Below are positions 28,965 to 39,586 of a stretch of 64,000 nt of DNA, one piece after another. The position numbers were made by a program, and so were the translations under genes. Origin of the DNA: Lepidodermella squamata (Eukaryota > Gastrotricha); assembly GCA_047495785.1 (NCBI GenBank), contig JBLDXI010000012.1, forward strand, positions 1,302,001 through 1,366,000, given 5' to 3'. Within the stretch, counting starts at the first letter, position 1. Each line of letters starts with the position of its first letter. The notes under the pieces are model-generated. The model was not told the DNA's origin and ran no database searches. It saw only the letters and a list, made by a program, of their open reading frames with translations.

Positions 28965-31900
28965 AGTTTTATAATTGAAGGTCAACGAGACAAAATGCGC
29001 GCAATAAATGCGTGACCTGGTTTTAATATATATATAGTCCGGCCCTAATTACTCCTAGCACTTATTATTTTTTATTCACTTGATAGGAAGTTCGGCTTTC
29101 AGATAAACACGGTAATTTTCCGCTGATATTACACACCGAGTAAATTTCCGAAGTAATTCTAGAAACCGTGAGAAGTAATTTGGAACACCAGGCGGCGTCA
29201 TTTATATTTAAGGTCACACACCCTTTGGCCTGAAAAAAAGCGACCAGGTAAGCAGGGGAAATAACACACTTACGATGCTAGGAAAGCAACATTAATAATT
29301 CGTTAATTACGACGATGGCAGAATAGAACAAAAGTTGTTGCTTGGGGGAGGGTGTTTTAAATCGGCGTTTGCTCAACTAAAATGTTCACAAATAATATTT
29401 TGTCTAAACAGTGAACAGTATTACCGTAAATTGGGGCAAAATGGCCGCGGGAAAAAAATTACCCCCTGATTTTTTCGCACCCTGTCGGAAAATCCTAGAC
29501 CGCAGAAGACTTTTCAGAATTCGTGACACTAAATTGGTGTACTTCGGCCTTCGTGTTTTATTCCCAAAAATGAATATCTGCGATTGACACCAGTTTGGTT
29601 GGATGCGGGCAACGGTTATTTCTTCTGAAATTTCGAAAAAAATGCAAGTTAATGGCTGGCCCGCAGTGAGCCGGTTTGATCACGTTGAAATGGCGCAGCA
29701 CGAATTGCCCCGATTTGGCTGATTTTAAGGTGGCTTGATCGAAAAAAAATATTTCCAAAATCATGCCTCGAATTTTGTTCTTCGTGAATTCACGCGTTCA
29801 ACTTTGAATCTAGCTCATGTTTCGATCGCTCCAATCTCACCGAAAGCTATAAAACTGTCATTTTGTACCGCAACTCGTGAAATCTTGTCGTAGTAGCATA
29901 TAATATGCGATTGAAATACGGAGTTTTTATTTTAAGGTTATGGATAATTGCTTGATCTCTGTCGATGAAAATGTTTCGGGAGTTTACGGAGATCTGTGGG
30001 AAAACGGATCGATGAGGAAAATCGACAGGATCGGCTGATTGATGGGAAACGGTCGGCAATAAGCGGTCAGATTCAATTTTCTGCTATTTTTTTGGAAAAT
30101 GATGCGATAAATGTCACGTGCTGAACTGGTCACAAGTATGAAGAAATAACGAAACAATCGCGCATTGACTTCATTCTTCTTCCTGTTTATTCCTGTTCAA
30201 CCCATCTAAAGATCTTGATGAATTCGCCCAATAATCCCTTCCAGAGAATTTTCCGGAATTTTCCAATTAATTAAACAATTCGAAATAAATTGAACGTTGA
30301 AAGTTGGAATTATCCGTGATTTTCAGTATGAGGCCTGGTCATTTGATTTTCTGTGTGACTGACGGCGATTATTGTAATATTCTACCCAAATTTCAGGTAT
30401 ACTATCACGACCCAACAATTCAGCAATCAGAAGTCAATTTAATTTACCCGATTACAATAATTAATTAATCTAATAAAATCTAATTAAAATGATTTTTTGA
30501 GAATTCTTTGCCTGCTTTGTGTCCGAAATTAGAACAGTTCACTCTTTGCAAGGTCACAGGAATAACCTGCCACATTTAAAGCTGGAAAGAATAAATTTTA
30601 AGCTCAATCGCCATGATATTGGATGACCTATTTTAGACGGATAGATGATCAATTAGAACTGAATTGATGAAACCTGATGGGGCTAGTCGAGGCTTCTGGT
30701 ATTTGTTTCGCCAACTGACTTTTAAACTTGAAGATGGGTAGTCATCAGATAAAATGTACGACGTTCACTCAGTTTTATCGACGCAACGAATCAGACGATA
30801 TAATACAAAAATACTTAGTGTTAACGGTTCAGGTTCAGGTTCAGGTTCAGGTTATAATTATATAGGGGAAAAAACTGGAACACTTTGAACGGGATTCGTG
30901 TGGCCCCTGGGCATGAAATTCGCGAGAGCTTCGAAGGATCTATTGAAAAATGGTGGCAGCATTGTAATTTAATTTTAAATAAAAAATAATCGGAGAGAAA
31001 AACAAATGTCACTCGCTCAAAGCGGCACTGCATTGTTCCGTCATTAGCTTTCCTGTTGCGTAACAATGTGTCGTGACCTAATTTCATAAAACGCGCATTC
31101 ATTTGCTTTTTATTCTATTTGAAAGAACCGAATTTCGCTAAGTTAAGAACATCAACTCATCAACTTCCCAGCCGGCAGCTATTTTCTGCCCATCACCCAT
31201 CACCTTGATTTTATTGTCAGCTTAATTATTTGTTTAGTAAATAATCTTTCAATAGGTTATGTCGTCATGAACTTTATTCATGGTTAACGGCCGGCGTATA
31301 GTAACCTAGAAGAATTATAGTTAAAGAAAACAAGAAATTGTTCAATTTTAGCGGCAATTATCGAGTCTTTAAGCGAATCTATACGCTATGCGCTAAATCT
31401 CATTTGGCACCCGTGAAGACCGCCTGCCAGAATAATTTCACACGATTCAGGTTTGATTTTAAAACAAATCCGGGCGTAGCAATAATTTTGAAAAATTTTG
31501 ATGATTCGTTTCCCACTAATTGACCGACTTATATCAGCGAAACTTCAACCTTCGATCATGCATTTTTCTCAAGTGATTCTCAGGCATTATTAGAAATTGA
31601 AATTTTCGGAGACATATTATAGGAAACCATTGACATGTTATAAAAATTATAGTAGAATATTTGGATATTAGGTTCGCGGAATTTTCCTAAATTAGTTTGC
31701 GTTTAGTAAATTTGTTCCTAATCTCCTTGTTTTTCAGGAAATGGGAAATGGCATTGGGATTGGCAGCAATGGCTGCGGTTTGGTGACTTGATCGTTAAGC
31801 GTTAAGGTGGCAATAAGCTACACCCGTGTCACGTCTCGATCTGTCTGACAATGACTTAAAACACTGATCAAAATAGACCAATCTAGCCGCGATGACGCTC

Positions 31901-32285
31901 AATTTTGCGCGACGTCTTGAATACTGAAACTGATGGAGAGGTCGAATTTAATTTTTTTTCATCATTTTATACACTTTTTTATTTTTAACGTATGAAATTC
32001 AACGGGCGTTATAGTCGTTCAGTGAGCGGTTTACGCGTCTTGATCGCGTCTTTTGGCAAGCAAGATTGCAAACAGCACGACAGGTGAGAAAAATCTGCGA
32101 ACTTTTTACAAATTGTTCATTAAATTATTTGATAATTTTCGAAAATTATTCGCGAATCGCAATGTTTTAGGAAAAATTGAGATTTTTTACGAATTCGTTC
32201 CATGCTGAATTTGCTAATTTTTCCGCATTTAATCTAGCGATAATTTCCCCATAAATTGAGCGTTTATGTATATTGACGTTGTTTT
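28965..32285. other. Long gene-poor interval
   Basis: 3.3 kb without a gene I can support. It holds (GGTTCA)n at about 30827-30852 and a stretch at 31736-31830 that resembles 32284-32385 (both begin TTTTTCAG and contain GGATTGGCAG). A possible transposon end (TACCGTAAATTGGGGCAAAA) is at 29422. Confidence 0.4.
30827..30852. repeat. GGTTCA hexamer tandem repeat
   Basis: About four to five perfect GGTTCA units; a microsatellite. It is not the TTAGGC or TTAGG telomere unit. Confidence 0.8.
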
Positions 32286-32735
32286 TCAGGCAATGTTATT
32301 CGGATTGGCAGAATATGCTGGAATGGCCGTAGATTGATGACTGAAGCGCCAAGGCGGCGAGCTATGCCCGTGCGAGAATAACTGGAATGGCTTAATCTTA
32401 AAGATTTTCATGCCGTTGACCGTCGCGATGGTTTGCTGTTTGCTGGCGGCCGCAGACGCTTCGGTCTCTTCTTTCTTCTTATAGCCCAGCCAGATTTCAT
32501 GGTGGTTCTTCTCAACGTGACGGCGGGTGTTGCTAGATACCGAGCCGCTGCCGCATGTGATGACTTTCTCGAGCTTATTCTCCGCGCAAATGAGACAGCG
32601 AAAAACAGGCGAGTTATTTTCGTTACGACCCATAAACGCAAACTTTTCTCTAGTTATAATATCCGAAACGCGAGGTGGGTCTCCCAACTTCAGTTGGTTA
32701 GCCGAATAAGTAATCTTTTTCGACTTTTTCGACAT
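32286..32735 (-). CDS. BED-type zinc finger protein
   Basis: ATG at 32735, 149 residues. Residues ~35-80 hold FRCLICAENKLEKV, CGSGSVSSNTRRHVEKNHH: a C-x2-C...H-x4-H arrangement with the Ser/Asn-Thr-x-Arg-His helix typical of BED fingers, DNA-binding modules of transposases and of host chromatin factors. The N-terminus is Lys-rich; the C-terminal ~40 residues (after ATVNGMKIFK) are low-complexity and may read past a missed splice donor. No transposase catalytic domain lies next to it. It could be a short domesticated or orphan transposon protein. Confidence 0.6.
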   Translation of the reverse strand: MSKKSKKITYSANQLKLGDPPRVSDIITREKFAFMGRNENNSPVFRCLICAENKLEKVITCGSGSVSSNTRRHVEKNHHEIWLGYKKKEETEASAAASKQQTIATVNGMKIFKIKPFQLFSHGHSSPPWRFSHQSTAIPAYSANPNNIA

Positions 32736-32999
32736 AGCGATTTTATTTTTGAGCGAGATAAATTTCGCATTTTTACGAGGCGTATTTATTCGCCTTGAAG
32801 CGGATCAGATTATTACCACAGCCACCTCATCGTTAGCCCTTGAGTTGAGCCGTACTAATAATTACGCGATGATCACCACACATGCAAGAGGAGCCCTCGA
32901 TCGGAGCACGCGCACAGCTTGATTGCGTGTCGCGATAAACCGCGCACCGGCGCCTCGCTAACGATAATCCTCGACGGTAAACACTTGCCCGGTGATCAA

Positions 33000-33115
33000 A
33001 TCACAAATCAACTCAAATCACACCTGGCCATTTTCAACTCAAATCAAATCAACTCAAAAACCCTGAAAATTGAGCCAAATCAAATCCAAATCAAATCAAA
33101 TCAACTCAAATCGAG
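33000..33115. repeat. AAATCAAATCAACTC-type simple repeat
   Basis: Degenerate CAAATCAAATCAACT units, about 110 bp. Confidence 0.75.
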
Positions 33116-33212
33116 ATCACTGATCTTTGATATTTCGCAATTCTTCGATTCTTATTTCTGTGATTTTTTCTGTGTAATTTTCATGAATTTACGTGAAAAT
33201 AGTGATTTGTGA

Positions 33213-33335
33213 TGTCCAAGTCATCTATTTTGAGAAGAGTGGTCACCACCGGTGATTCGAGATCTGCCTTCGATTTGGGATGATATTCGAATCGCCGTTG
33301 GGTATAACACTTCTCAAAATAGATAACTTGGAGCC
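33213..33335. repeat. Foldback (hairpin) element
   Basis: Left arm TCCAAGTCATCTATTTTGAG... and right arm ...CTCAAAATAGATAACTTGGA are inverted copies; pairing continues inward to TGATTCGA / TCGAATCG, so nearly the whole 123 bp folds. MITE-like. Confidence 0.75.
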
Positions 33336-33784
33336 ACAATTTTCCCGAATCTAACTCGAGGCTTTTGAAAATAAAGTAAATGAAATAGTTAAACTATGTG
33401 CTTTTGCGTCTCAAATCGCATCAATTCGTTGAAATCAAGCACGCGCAGTGGATGAGAAGGAACCGCATTGCACACCAAATCCACCCTAATTTTTAGCCCA
33501 CATTGGGGCGAGTTCGGACCAAGTCGCGCCAGGCTCTGCTGTCAAGTGGAGCATGTTGGACCAAAGTCACTCTTTCTATTTTGGCCTTGATTAAGCCGAA
33601 ATAGGGGTGCCGTAATTAGGGCCAGTTGGGACGAGTGATTTTTTCAATGGTCTGGTCCAAAGTACACCACGTTTAGACCAAGATTTTTCAACAGGGCATT
33701 TTTACACGTTTCAGAGGGTCCTGATTCCGATTTTATAGGAAGCTCATTTTGCCCCAGGTTTGGGGCAAATTGGACAGGTGTTTT

Positions 33785-34287
33785 GGGGCTAATTGGCCAC
33801 CCTCATCCTTATAATGGGTTTTTAATATTTAGTGATTGTGATGGTTGAATGGTCGAGTGGTTGTGATGCGTCCATCAGAACTTGAGTGATCTGATGAGCG
33901 ACGGTTCGAATCCTCATAAAGCAGCATTTTTTTGCTCCGCATTTCATTTTTTTAATTTTTTTGTTTTAATTGTCCATTTTAATAATTTTTAATTAGTTTC
34001 TCCGTTTTTTCTGAGAGTTTTATTGCTGAGCAACTTTTAAACGTCTCCCGAACAAAAAAATGTCCGGCATACGTGGTGCTAGTGGAATAATTAAAATGGA
34101 AAATTAATAACAAAATTAAAAAAATTAAATGCGGAGCAAAAAAATGCTACTTTATGAGGATTCGAACCGTCGCTCATCAGATCACTCAAGTTCTGATGGA
34201 CGCATCACAACCACTCGACCATTCAACCCTCACAATGACTAAATATTAAAAACCCATCATAAGGATAAGGGTGGCCAATTAGCCCCC
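33785..34287. mobile_element. Large palindrome with two tRNA-like (SINE) arms
   Basis: Two ~200-bp arms (33785-33985 and 34085-34287) are inverted copies. Each arm carries TGGTCGAGTGG and GGTTCGAATCC, which match the polymerase III A and B boxes of tRNA genes (Ser/Leu-like), spaced about 55 bp apart. The T stem and acceptor do not pair, so it is a tRNA-derived relic and not a working tRNA. A head-to-head SINE pair or a foldback transposon would both explain it. Confidence 0.65.
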
Positions 34288-34960
34288 ATCATTGAGTTTT
34301 CCATGGGGTAATTTGGCCACAATCACCTAGCCATACCTGTGCATCGCCTGGGGTCGCGGTTTTTTTTGCTGTCATCTACGACGAAAATGGTCGAAGGAAA
34401 AAAATTCATCTGAACATCAAACCTCGTGATTGGCTCCAGGTAATTCAATTTAGAGGGGTCATTTTTGCCTCCCTAAACTCACCTCTGTGCAACAACATGC
34501 TGTGACGTCATTTCGGGACATACGAGGCTGAAAATTTGCAGGCTTGTAGGAGGCTTGTTGATAATCGTCCCCGTAAATTTTTGTGAAGTTTTACCCTGTA
34601 GTTTTTGAGCTATCAATAAAATGGTGAAAACCTCAATTTTTGGCCAATTAGCCCCAAAGGTTCATTTTGCCCCAAATGACGGTACGGTATTATCAAAATG
34701 CGTGTATGTATCAAAATGTCGACAGATTTCAGGATTCTCGCCCGATCAGCCTAAATCTATATACGTGGCTCAAATTTGACATAAATATTAAAAAAAAATT
34801 TATTGGGCCCTTCATCTCTCTTGCAGCGATTATCAGAAATCGACAGCGAGTAGTATCAAAAGATTCACAAGGCTCATCGTAAAGAGGATAGGCGTCGAAG
34901 AAAAACGATGAATCAGAATGAGAGCTCAATAATATAGCTTTGGTATAATGTGTTGTTCAA

Positions 34961-36337
34961 TTAGAAGGCACTGAAAACGGCGAAAATAGCACAAAGAGAA
35001 GTGATTCCTAAGCTTCCAACAGACTTCGGGCTGATAGATTTACTTGCTAGTAAGCTAACAGCTCCGATTGCTTGCTTATCCAGTTCTTCATCATAGTACC
35101 GGAAATACAGCGCATTGTTATAATAAGACAGCCCAGCGACCTGCTCATGCGTTCCATCAATGATGATGCCAGTTTTTTTGTACATGACGGTTAACCCTTT
35201 ACATATTTCGGAGAAGATGAACTCATCCGTTACTATAGTGTTAGGCCGTGCACTTCTACCCTTGCCCCACTTGACACATGGAAAAACCGCGACCAAGTTT
35301 CCGGTGATAACGTCAATGACAACCAATTCCTTAGTAGAATATCTCGGCGCATAGATGTGCTTTCCATCCGTGGCCATATCGGCAGGTGAATCGGTCCAAG
35401 ATGAGCTGAATTTGTAAGTCCAATCGACAGCCATCTTCGCGCCTCTTGTTATGTCAATACCGTGGAATTTCACCTCACAATTCGTGAAGATGTCGACGAG
35501 GCAGGTCTTAGAAGCGACAATAGCTCGATTTCCAATTAACAACGGTATGAACCTGCTTGCTGCCGAGGTAAACAAGGTGGGGTCTTGAAATTGAAGTGTG
35601 TCAAGAATTTCCCCACTTTCGGCGTCTATCTGTGTCAACGAGAAGGCATGTGATACAAAGAGTCGAGAATCTTCGCTTAACGAAGCTGCGTAAAGTACGG
35701 AATTGTCAACAGTCGGAATGGTGACTGTCACTGTTGCATTCCACAGCATTTTTTCCTTCGCATTCCATTCGTAAAACCCAATAACATTTTTCGACTGCTC
35801 GGCAACCGTGTACCAGAATTCCGAGCTTATTGCATCGGAAAAGTCAAATCCCTCGCTGTACGTATTCGTATCAAATTGGAGCAGTGTCATACTTCCGAAG
35901 TGTTTGTTGCTCAAATCGACTGAAATCTGCCTGACAGTAGCCGATTGCTTCGAGTTTAAAGTCTCGCATCGAACAAAGAGCGAAACTTTACCGCCGAGTT
36001 CTGCTATTATCGGCTGGCCGCATACCAAATATTTCACACAACCAGCTAAGCAGATACGAGTAACGCGACGGCCATTGACCGCGCTGAAGACGTTAAGCTG
36101 GCCGTAACCCTCGATTTGAAAAATCAATCCGTCGTGGGCAACGATTTGTCCAATTCCCATTGTTTTGAAATCGAGCGTTGCGTTAAACTTCCGCTTAAGC
36201 ACAACGCATTTACTCGCCGCGATAGACTCGGCTTTGTAACCAGTGTGAGCTTGATCTCCGCCTAAGTTGGTCCATGAAGATCGAAAGTCAGCATAAGCTG
36301 AAGCCAGTAGTAAGGAAATTATGGTCAGCGATTTCAT
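34961..36337 (-). CDS. Secreted, probably GPI-anchored PQQ-like beta-propeller protein
   Basis: Intronless frame, 458 residues. Signal peptide MKSLTIISLLLASAYA, then SSWTNLGGDQAHTGY, a start typical of PQQ-like beta-propeller repeat domains (W...GD..HTGY). The middle contains repeating beta-strand/turn units (GLIFQIEGYGQLNVFSAVNG, LFVSHAFSLTQIDAESGEIL, DGKHIYAPRYSTKELVVID), consistent with a WD-like propeller of six to eight blades. The C-terminus is a hydrophobic segment (GSLGITSLCAIFAVFSAF) without charged tail, as in GPI signals. No quinone-ligand residues can be confirmed, so enzymatic activity is not claimed. TATATTATA-type sequence lies ~70 bp upstream (36408-36418). A truncated paralogue is at 15107-15882. 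Confidence 0.7.
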   Translation of the reverse strand: MKSLTIISLLLASAYADFRSSWTNLGGDQAHTGYKAESIAASKCVVLKRKFNATLDFKTMGIGQIVAHDGLIFQIEGYGQLNVFSAVNGRRVTRICLAGCVKYLVCGQPIIAELGGKVSLFVRCETLNSKQSATVRQISVDLSNKHFGSMTLLQFDTNTYSEGFDFSDAISSEFWYTVAEQSKNVIGFYEWNAKEKMLWNATVTVTIPTVDNSVLYAASLSEDSRLFVSHAFSLTQIDAESGEILDTLQFQDPTLFTSAASRFIPLLIGNRAIVASKTCLVDIFTNCEVKFHGIDITRGAKMAVDWTYKFSSSWTDSPADMATDGKHIYAPRYSTKELVVIDVITGNLVAVFPCVKWGKGRSARPNTIVTDEFIFSEICKGLTVMYKKTGIIIDGTHEQVAGLSYYNNALYFRYYDEELDKQAIGAVSLLASKSISPKSVGSLGITSLCAIFAVFSAF

Positions 36338-36645
36338 TGCAGTTGCACTGCTGTGGCCAGTTAGCAGTTAGTAGGAAACTGATATGAATATATTGCCGAA
36401 ATTTTGAGCATATAATATAGACTGGAGTCTGGAATTGATTGATATAGCAATCGCAGTAAAAGACTGATAAAGCTTGAGGCTGTTGTCTGTGAATCGAACC
36501 TTGAAGTAGGCGGACTTATCTGCTCAGCGCGCTTCATACACATAGGGGTATACAAACTTTATCAGCAAAGAGCGCTCTATATAGTATATAGTTACGCCCT
36601 TCACCCAGAACGAGGCCAGCCAGCCATACTGTCCTTGTACGAGTT

Positions 36646-36883
36646 ATGATAGAAATGATTCATCTGTACAATCATCTTGGTGTGTGACATTTTATACTTT
36701 TCGGGTGTGTCTGCACAAGAGATCAAGCCAACCGAAGGATTGGTGGTGGCCGAGTCGCATTTCTCGCAAACGCTGCTGCTTCGAAACGTCGAAAATGACC
36801 CGCGCGATGAGCCACCCGTAAAGCAAGCTAAACCCATGCCGATCTTCAATTTCTCGAATTGCTCCGTCGTTATTAACAATTAA
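36646..36883 (+). CDS. Possible small two-exon peptide gene
   Basis: A TATATAG motif at ~36574, ATG 36646, donor at 36680, acceptor before 36720, stop 36881-36883 and AATAAA at ~36920 outline a compact gene: exons 36646-36679 and 36720-36883, 65 residues. The body (KPTEGLVVAESHFSQTLLLR, then DEPPVKQAKPMPIF) ends NFSNCSVVINN. The 40-nt intron is shorter than others here, and the exon-1 codons are few. No family is recognised. It is divergent from the beta-propeller gene, with ~310 bp between the two ATGs. Confidence 0.3.
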
Positions 36884-36949
36884 TCCGGCCCAAACACTTG
36901 TTTTAAAGTTTAAACATTCTAATAAAGGTTATTCACTTGTTCACTCGTT

Positions 36950-38049
36950 TGGTCAGAGTCTGAAGGTTGTAGTAAAGGGACTGGGAACGGAAATTGAAGT
37001 TGTGCAACATTATTTCAGGTGAGAGGTTTTCCCGAATTTTCGAGAGCATCAATTGATTTTCGAAAATAAAAAATCCACCCTAATCGTTTGAGCGGGCAGA
37101 AACATCGGGCAGAATCACTTTTTCCGTCTAGGCAAAAAATAACCAACTGGGCAGGAACGTATCAACCTGCCAGCAAGCTGTTGCATGTAATCCGACTATC
37201 GGCCTGAAGACGCTAAGAAGTGCATTTCTCCTATGATTGAGGCTAAAAAACGATACAGAAATAGTGTTTCTGTATTCCTGTACAATACAGAAACACTTTT
37301 ATTAAGACGGACTTTTTATTATCGCATTTTCCTATATAAATGGCGTACAAGATCACTTTTCCCCGCACTTTCTAGCTACGTTTCTCCGAGTTTTTAGCAG
37401 ATACAGAGGAGAAAAGCAATCTCGGATTTACTCCGAATACAGAAACACTTTTCTTGTACTCATGACTGTATTCATCTTCGGTTCCTGCGGAACCTCGATT
37501 CATACAGTCATTCGTACAAGAAAAGTGTTTCTGTATTCTGAGCCATCCAAGATTGCTTAATTGAATGATGCTATACCTGCCCAATTAGCTTTGATTAGCG
37601 GAAGTTATTTCGTCTAAATCACGGCAAATTTTTCACTGTAATCCGGATAACTTTCCCAGACCTTCGAGTGGGCCTTTCACTTACTAATTGGGAATCGCGA
37701 TTCGCTGTCACTTTTCAGGCGCATGGTCGTCAGGTGTATTGACTGGGTAATGACAGGCCTTTGAATTATGGCAACACGGAGCTGTTTGGATGTGATGGAA
37801 TAAAAAATAATTCAGCATTAAGCAATGCACACCTGCACAATGCATGCAATGAACAATGTTACCGACTGAAAATTGTATGACTTGAAGACTGATGAGCAAT
37901 AGAAAGCTGACTACAGAATGAGATAGATCAAATTTGAATCAAAATTTAATTGCGATCTCATTAAATCAGTTACGCTGTGTAGAGATTTCCAATTAGCAGA
38001 TCGTTAGCAGCTTATAATTCAGTTGCTACGCTTCAATATGCTCTCTTGG
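36950..38049. other. Gene-free interval with foldback repeats
   Basis: No supported gene. It contains the hairpin element at 37255-37540. Confidence 0.4.
37255..37540. repeat. Hairpin repeat (miRNA- or MITE-like)
   Basis: 37435-37538 forms a near-perfect stem: GAATACAGAAACACTTTTCT pairs with AGAAAAGTGTTTCTGTATTC, and pairing continues to a short CTTCGGTTCC/GGAACC loop. A second smaller hairpin with the same TTTCTGTATTC motif is at 37262-37298. Confidence 0.7.
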
Positions 38050-38056
38050 TATATAA
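38050..38056 (+). promoter_or_regulatory. TATA box of basic copy F
   Basis: TATATAA, 91 bp before the ATG; same promoter type as copies C and D. Confidence 0.6.
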
Positions 38057-38140
38057 TCTCGACGCGATTTCGGAGATGTATCACCATTCAAGTTCCATTC
38101 GAGCTATCCATTCCTCGTTTTCTCAATTCAAACCATAAAG

Positions 38141-38715
38141 ATGCGCGCTGTTTTCGCTTTGGCCGCTGTCGTTCTCTTGGCCCTCGGTAAATATTTGAAC
38201 ACATCGTGTCAGGTCCAATAATCTTACTCGTTTTCTTACTTTCAGCTTTCTCCGAAGCTGAGGCTGGCCGTGGTAATAAGGGCAAAAGTGTCTCGAAGAG
38301 CGTCTCCTTCAGCGTGTCGTACAACCGGCAGCCGAAGAAGCACGCGATGAAGAAGGCCTTCGTCGCTGGGCGCAAGCACCGCCGTGCCTCGTTCTCCAAG
38401 TCCGTGTCCGCGTCGGTGTCGGCCCGCACGAACAAGCACACCCGCAAGGTCTCCACCAAGAAGTTCATGCGCGTGCACAAGCGCGGATCCATGTCCGGCT
38501 CGTACTCGCGATCGGGCTCCTTCGGCGGCTACAACAAGAAGGGCGGCAACAAGCGCCACGGTGGCAAGAAGTTTGGCGGCAAGAAGTTCGGAGGCAAGAA
38601 GCACGGTGGCAAGCACGGCAAGGGTCGCAAGGGCAGCAAGAGCGGTAGCTACTCGGCCTCCAACAACTTCTCCTACTCGGTCGCCGTCGAGACCGGTGCT
38701 GCTCCCGCTAAATAA
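38141..38715 (+). CDS. Basic secreted Lys/Gly/Ser-rich protein, copy F
   Basis: Exons 38141-38186 and 38246-38715 (59-nt intron) encode 171 residues. It has lost the six residues around KRPAKK (KKHAMKKAFVAG), a clean in-frame 18-bp deletion between repeated AAGAAG units, and carries SFSVSYN in place of SISVSYN. Gly-Lys repeats follow, and the end is APAK. It is the counterpart of copy A in the duplicated cassette, lying ~870 bp before small HSP 3. Its 3' UTR (AAAACATTTCAGAAAGAAAAG) is nearly identical to that of copy G. Confidence 0.85.
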
Positions 38716-39430
38716 AAACATTTCAGAAAGAAAAGCGTCGTATGTGCTTCTTCAATGATAATTTATTCCGAAGTCTAATATTGAAATTTGAAATAAAGTT
38801 GAAATGTTCAACGACCCAGAGATTCGACCTAGTAGTTAGCAAGACCTTTGAAAAATAAGTCATAATTCATAAGGTAACACTTGCCGCAGATGAAACAGTT
38901 GTAGTGTCGACAGCATCCAACCCCCCGTGTCCCGTGTCTGCGCCCCGTGTGAACTCTACCAGCGTGAATCTTGAGGCCGCGTTATAAAAGTTTTATTGCA
39001 AACCTTAAAAAGCATCTTGCTGCAATTAAAATCAATATTCTGTTTATTTCAAAACTGAAAATTGTTGGCCGAATAATTTATAGGTCGCGCGTAATTTTTC
39101 AAACTACGGGCTCTATTGAGCAATTTTCTTTTTACACAACGGTAAAAAGAGGCTCAGCGCTATGCTGGGGATGATCCCCTCAAAACACATCAGTTACTAA
39201 CTTTGAACAACAACCAAAAATCAAAAGTCTAGTCGCGGTTATCAAAGTGTTATATGGATATTATGGATGTGAACCTAAATCACTCCAAACTTAAACCTCT
39301 AGCTACATCATAGAGTGATTCATTCCGTTCTCTATGAGATACAGCCACTGCTGGAGCTATGCCAATTTTTCCTCCTTGTCACAATGGCTTCAATCGCGTG
39401 CAGCGCGAAAGCACGAGCCGGTGGAATATA

Positions 39431-39476
39431 CTTCGCGAATCTAATCGCGTGGCGTTGTTGACGCAGGCCCTATAAA
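39431..39476 (+). promoter_or_regulatory. Small HSP 3 core promoter
   Basis: TATAAA at 39471-39476 and the TTCGCGAA pair at 39432-39439, in a block conserved with the small HSP 1 promoter. Confidence 0.6.
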
Positions 39477-39586
39477 TTGCGATTTATGTTTTCGTTTAAA
39501 TCATCACCTGCTTTTGCAATTTAAAGCTCATAGCAATCTTCTCGCTTTCATTTTCGTTCGTGTTTTGATCCTCTTCAAACTTTAAA

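Noticed and set aside
30827-30852. GGTTCA repeats as telomeric tract
   Set aside because: Only a few units, inside a gene-containing region, and not a known telomere sequence.
33000-33115. Regular CAAATCAAATCAACT repeats as a CRISPR array
   Set aside because: No fixed repeat with unique spacers; it is a degenerate simple repeat in an animal genome.
36480-36530. tRNA-like GGTTCGATTC B box on the minus strand
   Set aside because: No A box, cloverleaf or acceptor pairing at the right distance.
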